Of a DNA stretch of 5,400 nucleotides, positions 1-5,376 are shown in pieces. The DNA lies in assembly GCA_003520455.1 (NCBI GenBank), contig DOUV01000733.1, forward strand, positions 1,531 through 6,930, given 5' to 3'. The notes below the pieces were generated by a model. That model made no database searches and was not told the DNA's origin. It worked only from the letters and a program-made list of their open reading frames with translations. The stretch's first letter is position 1. Every line of letters begins with the position of its first letter. A program made the position numbers and the translations under genes. The DNA is from Chloroflexota bacterium (GTDB lineage: Bacteria > Chloroflexota > Anaerolineae > Ardenticatenales > Ardenticatenaceae).

Positions 1-36
1 CACAACTCCTGCGTACACCCGAGGCGATTTCTACCC

Positions 37-65
37 TTGACAGGGTGCTTGCGGGGTGATAGAAT
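37..65 (+). promoter_or_regulatory. sigma70-type promoter overlapping a LacI-type operator
   Basis: A perfect -35 box TTGACA (37-42) is followed after exactly 17 bp by TAGAAT (60-65), five of six matches to the -10 consensus. Transcription would start near 71-73 and run rightward toward the regulator gene, giving a leader of about 280 nt. The -10 box overlaps the palindrome at 62-81, so a protein bound there would block the promoter. The likely meaning is autoregulation of the regulator. The promoter is read from sequence only, and the regulator may also have a closer one that I cannot recognise. Confidence 0.65.
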
Positions 66-81
66 GAATACGTATACATTC
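62..81. promoter_or_regulatory. LacI-family operator (20-bp palindrome with central CG)
   Basis: The left half GAATGAATAC and the right half GTATACATTC are reverse complements at 9 of 10 positions, with a central CG at 71-72. CG-centred palindromes are the typical operators of LacI/GalR proteins that carry a hinge-helix leucine, and the protein encoded at 354 has such a leucine (Leu55). The site covers the predicted -10 box and transcription start, as expected for repression. It could also serve a divergent gene to the left of the window. Binding by the neighbouring regulator is inferred from proximity and symmetry. Confidence 0.6.
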
Positions 82-353
82 CACGCGACCCACGTCACGA
101 CTCCCTCTCGTTGCCTGGCCTTGTAGGAAGTCTCTGTCAAAGTAGCAATAAAACAATCCACTCGAGGAGATTTGACTCTCACAATCGGCAGCGCCATCGT
201 TGCCGGTGAACGACCGGTGACGCGCACTGAGTGCATCGATCAATCGTCGTCGTTCGTTTGGGTGAAAGTCTCGATCCATCCGAAAACCTGATTTGTTTCT
301 TTATTCTCTGGAATTTGGTAGCCAGAAGCAATTAGCTGTACATCGGGCCAACG
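82..353. other. Long leader/intergenic stretch without a recognised gene
   Basis: No convincing coding sequence, RNA gene or known riboswitch is visible here. There is a 7-bp direct repeat CCGGTGA at 203-209 and 214-220 (one helical turn apart) and a tiny stem GCAC-TGA-GTGC at 223-233. The bases just before the regulator start (about 336-353) lack a strong Shine-Dalgarno sequence. If the promoter at 37-65 is the only one, most of this stretch is a 5' untranslated leader. Confidence 0.4.
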
Positions 354-1388
354 ATGCCAATTAACAGCAAAGAAATCGCTGCTCATGCAGGCGTCTCGCA
401 GGCGACTGTTTCACGGGTCCTCAACAACAAACCTAATGTTCGAGAGAAGACACGAAAACGGGTTCTAAGAGCCATCGAGGAATTGGGCTATTATCCAAAT
501 GCGGAAGCCCGAAGCCTCGTGACCAGGAGGACCACTAAATTAGGGCTTGTTGTTTCTGATATTCTGAACCCTTTCTACCCTGAGTTTATAGAAACGGTCG
601 AGGCATTAGCGCGCCGACAAGGCTTCAATGTCTTATTGTGTAACACCCAGCGCGATCCACAAAATGACGAAGTTTACGCGCGCTTACTTATCGAGCAGCG
701 CGTCGCCGGCACAATCTTCAGCTCGATTACGCCTCTAAGCAACGCACCTTCACAATTGTCCCAGGCTGGGATTCCCTTCGTCTTCGTTAATCGATATTTG
801 AAAGACACATCTGCGAATATCGTTATCACCGACAATTTTCAGGGCGCATATAAGATGACGGAATATCTACTCCAGCTTGGACATGTCCGTATCGCGTTTA
901 TTCGGGGGCTATCAAATGTAACGACGAGTCAAGATCGGGAAGCTGGATATCGCCGGTGTCTTCAGGATCACGGCCTGGAGGCTGAGATCGTCGTGGAACA
1001 AGGCGATTATACCCGCGAAGGAGCTTACGAAGCGACGACTCGACTCTTGCAGCGGTTTCCAGCTGCTCCGAGCGCGATCTTTTGCGCAAACGACTATATG
1101 GCGTTTGGTGCACTAGATGCCATTTATCAGCACAATCTGCGCGTACCCGAAGATATCTCAGTTGTAGGTTTTGACAATATTGCACTATCAGCGCTGCAGG
1201 CGATCGGATTGACAACGATCGAGCAACCTATTGGCAAAATGGCTTGCAAGGCGATGGAGATCCTTCTTAGCCGTATCGAAGCAGGCAATTCATCTGATTT
1301 CCAGACCGTGGTGTACAAGCCAAAGTTGATTGTACGAAGAACAAGCGGACCGCCCCACCAGTTGTCAAATAAGATCGTAACTCCGTGA
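354..1388 (+). CDS. LacI/GalR-family transcriptional regulator
   Basis: This 344-residue protein is full length for the LacI/GalR family. Residues 3-25 form the helix-turn-helix (SKEIAAHAGVSQATVSRVLN), followed by the hinge around residues 49-58 with Leu55, the residue that in relatives inserts into the central CG of the operator. From about residue 62 comes the periplasmic-binding-protein-like ligand domain. It retains usual landmarks: Arg195 in the QDREAGYR stretch, Asp247 in ANDYMAFGALDA, and Asp274 in VVGFDNIAL. It should be a cytoplasmic dimer that senses a small molecule, often a sugar or sugar acid in this family, though the effector cannot be read here. The ATG start leaves only two residues before the HTH, so no later start is possible; the ribosome site is weak. 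The operator-like palindrome at 62-81 suggests autoregulation. Its base composition is more AT-rich than the enzyme genes downstream. A 317-bp gap with a transposase remnant separates it from them, so control of those genes is plausible but unproven. Confidence 0.95.
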   Translation: MPINSKEIAAHAGVSQATVSRVLNNKPNVREKTRKRVLRAIEELGYYPNAEARSLVTRRTTKLGLVVSDILNPFYPEFIETVEALARRQGFNVLLCNTQRDPQNDEVYARLLIEQRVAGTIFSSITPLSNAPSQLSQAGIPFVFVNRYLKDTSANIVITDNFQGAYKMTEYLLQLGHVRIAFIRGLSNVTTSQDREAGYRRCLQDHGLEAEIVVEQGDYTREGAYEATTRLLQRFPAAPSAIFCANDYMAFGALDAIYQHNLRVPEDISVVGFDNIALSALQAIGLTTIEQPIGKMACKAMEILLSRIEAGNSSDFQTVVYKPKLIVRRTSGPPHQLSNKIVTP

Positions 1389-1431
1389 TGTCCGGACGGG
1401 GTTCGTATACCCTGACCGATAGCACTTTCTG

Positions 1432-1587
1432 CTATTCCCGTCCTGGTTGGGGTCGTGATCCGAACCATACCACCCATTCATCGTATTCTGGAATCACACG
1501 CCAGTCCAACACTTCGAAGATCGCACGGTACTGCCTGACGAGTGAATCATGCGCTTGCAATCCGGCGATTGTTTCTTCGTCGAAACC
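1432..1587 (-). pseudogene. Remnant of a transposase-like protein, N-terminal fragment
   Basis: Read on the minus strand, 51 codons starting near 1587 give a protein-like stretch (GFDEETIAGLQAHDSLVRQY, then RAIFEVLDWRVIPEYDEWVV, then WFGSRPQPGRE) ending at a TAG at 1432-1434. The pattern of an aliphatic 'HD-LV-QYRA-F-LLDW-V' segment followed by a Trp/Pro-rich turn resembles the N-terminus of DDE-type transposases that I recall from Chloroflexota genomes. In those, the sequence goes on to an 'HP..AY.KALLV' segment and the catalytic domain; none of this follows here, in this or the other minus frames. There is no clear start codon with a ribosome site. It is therefore read as a decayed insertion-sequence end stranded between the regulator and the enzyme genes. 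Identification is from memory of the family; that the frame is truncated is seen directly. Confidence 0.4.
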
Positions 1588-1609
1588 TCCCGTTGATGTT
1601 GAATGGGCT

Positions 1610-1663
1610 AGGCTCCTCTTCAGTTCGGCGAAGTTGCTCTTTCCGACTTCCGCCGAGGAGCCT
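1610..1663 (+). terminator. Possible hairpin terminator or attenuator upstream of the enzyme genes
   Basis: AGGCTCCTC (1610-1618) pairs perfectly with GAGGAGCCT (1655-1663), and inside it CGGCGAAG (1626-1633) can pair with CTTCCGCCG with one bulged base. The outer arm is followed by only four T residues (1663-1666). On the + strand this could end transcription coming from the regulator, or act as an attenuator before the dehydrogenase at 1706. The inner loop and short T run make it weaker than a classical terminator. It may equally be a structure belonging to the decayed insertion sequence alongside. Confidence 0.3.
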
Positions 1664-1705
1664 TTTCGTCGATCTGAGTGACCACAGGTAGGAAAACCGA
1701 CGCTC

Positions 1706-2485
1706 ATGTTACTGAAGGACAAAGTGGCCGTCATCACCGGCGGTGGACGTGGGATCGGGCGTGAGATTTCGCTGGCGTATGCACGACAAGGAGCCCACGT
1801 CGTTCTCGCTGCTCGCTCGTTGGAGGCACTGGAAGCGACCCGCAAAGAGGTGGAAGCGCTCGGGTGCCGGGCGCTGGTGATACCCACAGACCTCCGTCAA
1901 GCGGAAGACGTCAATGCTCTTGCTGACCAGGCATTGCAGCATTTTGGCCGCGTCGACGTGCTCGTCAACAACAGCGGTATCGGTGGCCCCTCTGCTCCGC
2001 TTTGGGAAATAGAGCTCTCCGATTGGGAGGAGACCTTTGCCGTCAACGTCACCGGCACATACTTGTGCTGCAAAGCGTTTCTGCCGTCTATGATCGAGCG
2101 CCGCTCAGGCTGTATCCTGATCATCAGCTCGATGACAGGCAAGCGGCCGCTCCTCAATCGCACCCCGTACGCCGCAAGTAAGATGGCTCTGGTCGGGCTT
2201 GCCAGGACGCTTGCCTGGGAGACCGGAACACATGGGATTCGAGTCAACCTGATCTCCCCAGGGCCGGTAGAAGGCCCGCGGATCGAATGGGTGATTCAGA
2301 AACAGGCCGAGTCACAGGGAATCAGTGTCGCAGAAGCACGCCAGCAGTTCACCGGTGCGTCGCCGCTCAACCAGCTTGTTCCTCCCCGTGATGTCGCAAG
2401 TGCCGCCGTCTTTTTGGCCTCCGACATGGCGGCCTCGGTGACAGGAGAAGATCTGAATGTTTCTGCCGGCATCGTGATGTATTGA
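1706..2485 (+). CDS. SDR-family NADP-type oxidoreductase
   Basis: This 259-residue protein is a classical short-chain dehydrogenase/reductase of typical length. The Rossmann glycine motif TGGGRGIG lies at residues 11-18, Asp62 marks the adenine-binding position, and NNSG at 88-91 replaces the usual NNAG. The catalytic residues are Asn114, Ser142, Tyr155 and Lys159 (YAASK). Arg37 just after beta-2 (LAARSLE) suggests preference for NADP(H). The protein oxidises or reduces an alcohol/ketone pair in the cytosol; the substrate cannot be told from sequence, since the family covers sugars, 3-oxoacyl thioesters and cyclic alcohols. The ATG at 1706 is supported by the nucleotide-binding motif starting at the usual distance and by AGGTAGGA at 1686-1693, although the 12-nt spacing is a little long. 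It is the first gene of the enzyme cluster, and its C-terminus (DLNVSAGIVMY) is the usual SDR tail with the last glycine pair altered. A 207-bp spacer separates it from the cyclase gene. Confidence 0.93.
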   Translation: MLLKDKVAVITGGGRGIGREISLAYARQGAHVVLAARSLEALEATRKEVEALGCRALVIPTDLRQAEDVNALADQALQHFGRVDVLVNNSGIGGPSAPLWEIELSDWEETFAVNVTGTYLCCKAFLPSMIERRSGCILIISSMTGKRPLLNRTPYAASKMALVGLARTLAWETGTHGIRVNLISPGPVEGPRIEWVIQKQAESQGISVAEARQQFTGASPLNQLVPPRDVASAAVFLASDMAASVTGEDLNVSAGIVMY

Positions 2486-2692
2486 TGATTCTTCTGAAAA
2501 GAAGCAGAGCGATGAGGACTGCCAAAAAGAGCTCGGAGTAGAAATGGAACTACATGTTGGCGGCGCCCGAAGGGCACGTCGTAACACGTGGTTTTCATTT
2601 CTAACCCATCCTGGCGTAAATCCGAGTCGAAGCCCTTTTTGGAAGAACCATTGAAAGAGAAGCACGCAGCGACTCGCAAGGAGATGCATACC
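2486..2692. other. 207-bp spacer inside the enzyme cluster
   Basis: This is much longer than the other gaps in the cluster. Right after the dehydrogenase stop sits a small hairpin CTTCT-GAAA-AGAAG (2491-2504), with no T run. Two tiny reading frames are open: 18 codons from an ATG at 2485 that overlaps the dehydrogenase stop, and 36 codons from an ATG at 2544; neither resembles a known protein. A loose promoter candidate, TTTTCA followed after 18 bp by GTAAAT, lies around 2592-2621. A second start point of transcription for the last three genes is possible but not shown. Confidence 0.3.
2678..2683 (+). promoter_or_regulatory. Ribosome binding site that fixes the cyclase start
   Basis: AAGGAG ends directly against an in-frame ATG at 2684, which is too close for initiation, but lies 9 nt before the in-frame ATG at 2693, an ideal distance. 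The 2693 start also gives the typical family N-terminus (MPKFIDLSQEI). The longer frame reaching back to 2588 has no such support. Confidence 0.75.
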
Positions 2693-3385
2693 ATGCCTAA
2701 GTTCATCGATCTTTCACAGGAGATCTACCAGGGGATGTACGTGTACACGGGACATCTGAAGACCGTCATATGGACCCATCATGAGCATGAGGATACGGCC
2801 CCCAACTTCGAAGGAGGCTTCTCCTACACATCGAACGGCCTGTTGATGAGCGATCATGGCCCCACCCACGTGGACGCCCTGAGTCATCTGGACCCCCGTC
2901 CCGGCGCACCGTCCATCGAGAAAATGCCACTCAATACGTTCTATGGTGAAGCCACCTGCCTGGATGTCTCTCACAAAGAACCGCGGACGTACATCAGCAG
3001 CAACGACCTGGATACAGCGGTCGCCAAAGAGAACGTTGAGATCCGTCCAGGCGATATCGTGCTCTTGTACACCGGCACGTATAACCGTCTTCACGGAACC
3101 AAAGAGTATACCAGCCAGTATCCGGGTCTGGACGAGTCGGCCAGCGAGTGGTTGGTTGACAAGAAGGTCAAAGCCTTCGGTGTCGACTCGCCCAGCCCGG
3201 ATAACCCCGCCAGCCATACCTACCCCTGTCACATGATGTGCCGACGGGAAGGGATCACACACTACGAAAATCTCGCCAACCTCGATCAGTTGGTGGGAAA
3301 GCGCTTTCTGTTTATCGGCTTCCCCCTGCGCATCCGCAACGGCACGGGGTCACCGGTCAGGGCAGTTGCCGTGCTGGAGGAATGA
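2693..3385 (+). CDS. Cyclase-family metal-dependent hydrolase (KynB/isatin hydrolase-like)
   Basis: From the ATG at 2693 the protein has 230 residues, a normal size for the cyclase family (Pfam PF04199) that includes kynurenine formamidase KynB and isatin hydrolase. The N-terminus IDLSQEIYQGMYVYTGH is the usual 'D-LS--I--GM-V--GH' start. The metal and catalytic motif HxGTHxDxPxH is present in altered form at residues 55-65 as HGPTHVDALSH: ligands His55, His59, Asp61 and the catalytic-type His65 are kept, while the Gly and Pro of the consensus are Pro57 and Leu63. Further family landmarks are GDIVLLYTG (120-128), VDSPSPDNP (164-172), His180 and the ENL near 192-194. Members hydrolyse cyclic or formylated amides, and others have unknown ring-opening roles. 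No signal peptide is seen, so it is probably cytosolic. The two tightly following genes suggest that its product, or a CoA ester of it, is passed to a 3-hydroxyacyl dehydrogenase and thiolase. The substrate remains unknown, and kynurenine metabolism is not supported by any neighbour. Confidence 0.9.
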   Translation: MPKFIDLSQEIYQGMYVYTGHLKTVIWTHHEHEDTAPNFEGGFSYTSNGLLMSDHGPTHVDALSHLDPRPGAPSIEKMPLNTFYGEATCLDVSHKEPRTYISSNDLDTAVAKENVEIRPGDIVLLYTGTYNRLHGTKEYTSQYPGLDESASEWLVDKKVKAFGVDSPSPDNPASHTYPCHMMCRREGITHYENLANLDQLVGKRFLFIGFPLRIRNGTGSPVRAVAVLEE

Positions 3386-3415
3386 TCAAAAACGGGCCGG
3401 GAGACCTTGAATCAC

Positions 3416-3424
3416 GGGAGGTGA
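3416..3424 (+). promoter_or_regulatory. Ribosome binding site that fixes the second SDR start
   Basis: GGGAGGTGA is a near-perfect match to the 16S rRNA tail and ends 5 nt before the GTG at 3430. An in-frame ATG at 3382 overlaps the cyclase stop (ATGA), but its GGAGG lies only about 1-2 nt upstream, and it would add 16 residues before the family N-terminus. The GTG at 3430 is preferred. Confidence 0.7.
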
Positions 3425-3429
3425 GTCTG

Positions 3430-4170
3430 GTGCGGCTACAAGGAAAGGTTGCCCTCATTACCGGTGCCGCTCGAGGCATCGGTCGAGGCATTGCCGAGAA
3501 ACTTGCCCAAGAAGGAGCCGCCGTCGTCGTCGCCGATCTTAACCTGGCCGGCGCACAAGAGACTGCTACGGCGATTAGCAACGCCGCGGGCCGGGTGACT
3601 GCTATGCAATTAGACGTCGCCGATCCGGGAAGTGCTCGCCAGGTTGTGCGCGAATCGACTGCCTGGGGCGGCGGACATCTGGATATTCTGGTCAACAATG
3701 CCGGCATTAACCGAGACGCCATGTTGCACAAGATGACGATGGAGCAGTGGGAAGCGGTGATTCGCGTCAATCTAACCGGCGTCTTCAACTGCCTGCAGCC
3801 GGCGGCGATTCTGATGCGAGAGCAAAACGGTGGCCGTATCATCAACATCTCCTCGGCATCCTGGCAAGGCAACATCGGCCAGGCAAACTATGCGGCTGCC
3901 AAGGCTGGTGTGATCGGGTTGACGAAAACGGCAGCCAGGGAACTGGCAAGATATCAGATTACTGTCAACGCGATCTGCCCGGGGTTCATTGAAACCGAGA
4001 TGACCCGAGGCGTTCCACCGAAAGTCTGGGACCAGATGGTGAACAAGATCCTGCTCGGCCGGGTCGGGAAGCCACAAGACGTCGCGAACATGGTGGCATT
4101 CCTGGCCTCGGATGAGGCATCATACATCACCGGAGAGGTTATCAACGTCGGTGGGGGATTTACACTCTAG
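3430..4170 (+). CDS. SDR-family dehydrogenase, FabG/PhaB-like 3-oxoacyl reductase type
   Basis: Starting at GTG 3430 the protein has 246 residues, the standard length of FabG-type 3-oxoacyl-thioester reductases. The glycine motif TGAARGIG is at residues 11-18, Asp62 and NNAG (89-92) are in place, and the tetrad is Asn114, Ser141, Tyr154, Lys158 (NYAAAKAG). The segment PGFIETEMT (184-192) and the tail GEVINVGGGFTL are strongly FabG-like. Asp36 at the end of beta-2 (VVVADLN) points to NAD(H), unlike the NADP-type Arg of most true FabG and PhaB proteins, so it may work in the oxidative direction as a 3-hydroxyacyl-CoA dehydrogenase. It sits 44 bp after the cyclase and 15 bp before the thiolase, indicating one transcript. 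The pairing with a thiolase suggests that it makes or consumes the thiolase's 3-ketoacyl-CoA. An acetoacetyl-CoA reductase role is the main alternative, but no PHA synthase is visible. Confidence 0.92.
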   Translation: MRLQGKVALITGAARGIGRGIAEKLAQEGAAVVVADLNLAGAQETATAISNAAGRVTAMQLDVADPGSARQVVRESTAWGGGHLDILVNNAGINRDAMLHKMTMEQWEAVIRVNLTGVFNCLQPAAILMREQNGGRIINISSASWQGNIGQANYAAAKAGVIGLTKTAARELARYQITVNAICPGFIETEMTRGVPPKVWDQMVNKILLGRVGKPQDVANMVAFLASDEASYITGEVINVGGGFTL

Positions 4171-4177
4171 GAGGAGG
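4169..4177 (+). promoter_or_regulatory. Strong ribosome binding site overlapping the preceding stop codon
   Basis: AGGAGGAGG begins inside the TAG stop (4168-4170) of the second SDR and ends 8 nt before the thiolase GTG at 4186. The overlap implies that ribosomes ending on the SDR help expose this site, that is, translational coupling of the two genes. The near-ideal site also supports GTG as the true thiolase start. Confidence 0.75.
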
Positions 4178-4185
4178 CCAGACTC

Positions 4186-5376
4186 GTGCAGAAAGCGTAT
4201 ATCGTTTCCACCGCCCGGACCGCCATCGGTACCTACGGTGGCTCGCTGAAGGATATTCCGCCCCAGAAGCTTGGTGGCACTGTCATTCGGGCTGCCGTCG
4301 AACGCGCGGGCATCGACTCGACAGCAGTTGAAGAGGTTGTATTCGGTTGCATCGGTCAGATCGGCATCGACGCTTACATGGCGCGAGCCTGCGCCCTTGA
4401 GGGTGGCCTGCCCCAGGAGTCCACGGCCGTTACCGTCAACCGCCTCTGCGGTTCAGGGTTGCAGGCGATCAATCAGGCAGCCATGAGCATCGCCACCAAT
4501 CAGGCCGACCTCCTGATAGCGGGCGGCGTGGAGTCGATGAGCCGCTATCCCTATCTGTCACGATCGACTCGTTGGGGCGCAAAGTTCGGCCCGGTTCAAT
4601 TTGACGATGCTCTGGACGAAGTGCTGTCGTGCCCCATCAATCTCTATGCGATGGGATGCACCGCCGAGAACGTGGCCGATCGATGGCACATCGGCCGGGA
4701 GGAGCAGGATCGCTTTGCGCTGGCGAGCCAGCGCAAAGCGGCTCGTGCCATCAACGCGGGCCGCTTTCAAGAGCAGATCGTGCCGATCGAAGTGCGCGAA
4801 CGCAGAGGACAGACCCGAACCTTTGCGATCGACGAGGGGCCGCGCCCAGAGACGACTCTGGAGAAGCTCTCCACGTTGAGGCCCGCGTTTCGGGATGGCG
4901 GCACCGTTACCGCGGGCAATGCGTGCGGTATCAACGATGGTGCGGCGGCGGTCGTCGTCGCCGGTGAGAACCGAGTCAAGGCCCTGGGCCTGAAGCCCCT
5001 GGCAGAGGTGGTCGACTTCGCCGTCACCGGTGTGGACCCGGCCATCATGGGCATTGGCCCCGCACCTGCGGTTCGCAAGCTGGTAGAGCGGACCGGCGTT
5101 CCGCTGAAAGAAGTCGGAGTCGTAGAACTCAACGAAGCATTTGCGGTCCAGTGTCTCGCCGTGGGGCGCGAACTCGAGAGCCTGGGATGGGACTGGGACA
5201 AGGTGAACCCCAACGGCGGCGCCATCGCCCTCGGACATCCCGTGGGTGCTACGGGGTGCATCCTCACGATCAAACTTCTGGCAGAGATGCGCCGGCTGGG
5301 CGTTGAGTACGGAATCGTGACCCTCTGCATCGGCGGGGGGCAGGGAATTGCCACCTTGTTCCGGCAGGTTGCCTAG
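4186..5376 (+). CDS. Thiolase (acetyl-CoA C-acyltransferase family)
   Basis: This complete 396-residue protein has the length and layout of bacterial biosynthetic/degradative thiolases. The N-terminus VQKAYIVSTARTAIGTYGG is typical. The nucleophile is Cys88 in NRLCGSG, and the second active-site set is Asn316 in NEAFA, His351 in GHPVGATG and Cys381 in CIGGGQG. It condenses or cleaves a 3-ketoacyl-CoA with CoA in the cytosol. Two deviations stand out against the well-studied Zoogloea enzyme: the CoA-contacting Ser of NASGxNDGAA is Cys247 here (NACGINDGAA), and the His before MGxTAENVA is Ala155. Met288 (AIMGIGP) is kept. These may alter acyl preference, so acetoacetyl-CoA should not be assumed as substrate. 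It is the last gene visible in a tight set with the NAD-type SDR 15 bp upstream. Only 24 bp follow it, with no terminator, so the operon may continue. Confidence 0.95.
   Translation: MQKAYIVSTARTAIGTYGGSLKDIPPQKLGGTVIRAAVERAGIDSTAVEEVVFGCIGQIGIDAYMARACALEGGLPQESTAVTVNRLCGSGLQAINQAAMSIATNQADLLIAGGVESMSRYPYLSRSTRWGAKFGPVQFDDALDEVLSCPINLYAMGCTAENVADRWHIGREEQDRFALASQRKAARAINAGRFQEQIVPIEVRERRGQTRTFAIDEGPRPETTLEKLSTLRPAFRDGGTVTAGNACGINDGAAAVVVAGENRVKALGLKPLAEVVDFAVTGVDPAIMGIGPAPAVRKLVERTGVPLKEVGVVELNEAFAVQCLAVGRELESLGWDWDKVNPNGGAIALGHPVGATGCILTIKLLAEMRRLGVEYGIVTLCIGGGQGIATLFRQVA

Larger units (their letters stand above)
1389..1705. other. 317-bp gap between regulator and enzyme cluster
   Basis: No intact gene is seen. 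The gap contains, in order, an 8-bp palindrome GTCCGGAC (1390-1397) directly after the regulator stop, an operator-like half-site CGTATAC (1404-1410), the minus-strand transposase-like remnant (1432-1587), the hairpin at 1610-1663 and the ribosome site of the next gene, AGGTAGGA (1686-1693). I could not find a -35/-10 pair of good quality for the enzyme genes. Their promoter is therefore either poor by consensus or recognised by another sigma factor, or they are transcribed from upstream. Confidence 0.5.

Noticed and set aside
1..12. Possible start of a divergent gene on the minus strand (GCAGGAG at 12-6 followed by GTG at 3-1)
   Set aside because: The 2-nt spacing is too short for that GTG, and any real start would be outside the window; not enough sequence to call a gene.
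203..220. Direct repeat CCGGTGA twice, 11 bp apart
   Set aside because: Only two short copies with no context to link them to a regulator; kept as a remark in the leader entry.
31..279. 82-codon open frame on the minus strand in the leader region
   Set aside because: No ribosome site, no recognisable domain, odd composition, and it overlaps the good promoter and operator on the other strand.
1385..1681. 98-codon + strand frame after the regulator
   Set aside because: Low-complexity Ser/Thr/Arg-rich translation, no ribosome site, and the opposite strand of the same stretch is the more protein-like one.
2588..2692. 35-residue N-terminal extension of the cyclase
   Set aside because: No ribosome site at 2588, extension lacks family similarity, and AAGGAG at 2678-2683 is ideally placed for the ATG at 2693.
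2714..3262. 182-codon minus-strand frame opposite the cyclase gene
   Set aside because: Shadow of a clearly conserved gene; the frame stays open because of codon bias and shows no family features of its own.
3238..3429. 64-residue N-terminal extension of the second SDR
   Set aside because: It overlaps the cyclase coding sequence in another frame, whereas GGGAGGTGA before GTG 3430 gives the standard FabG-type N-terminus.
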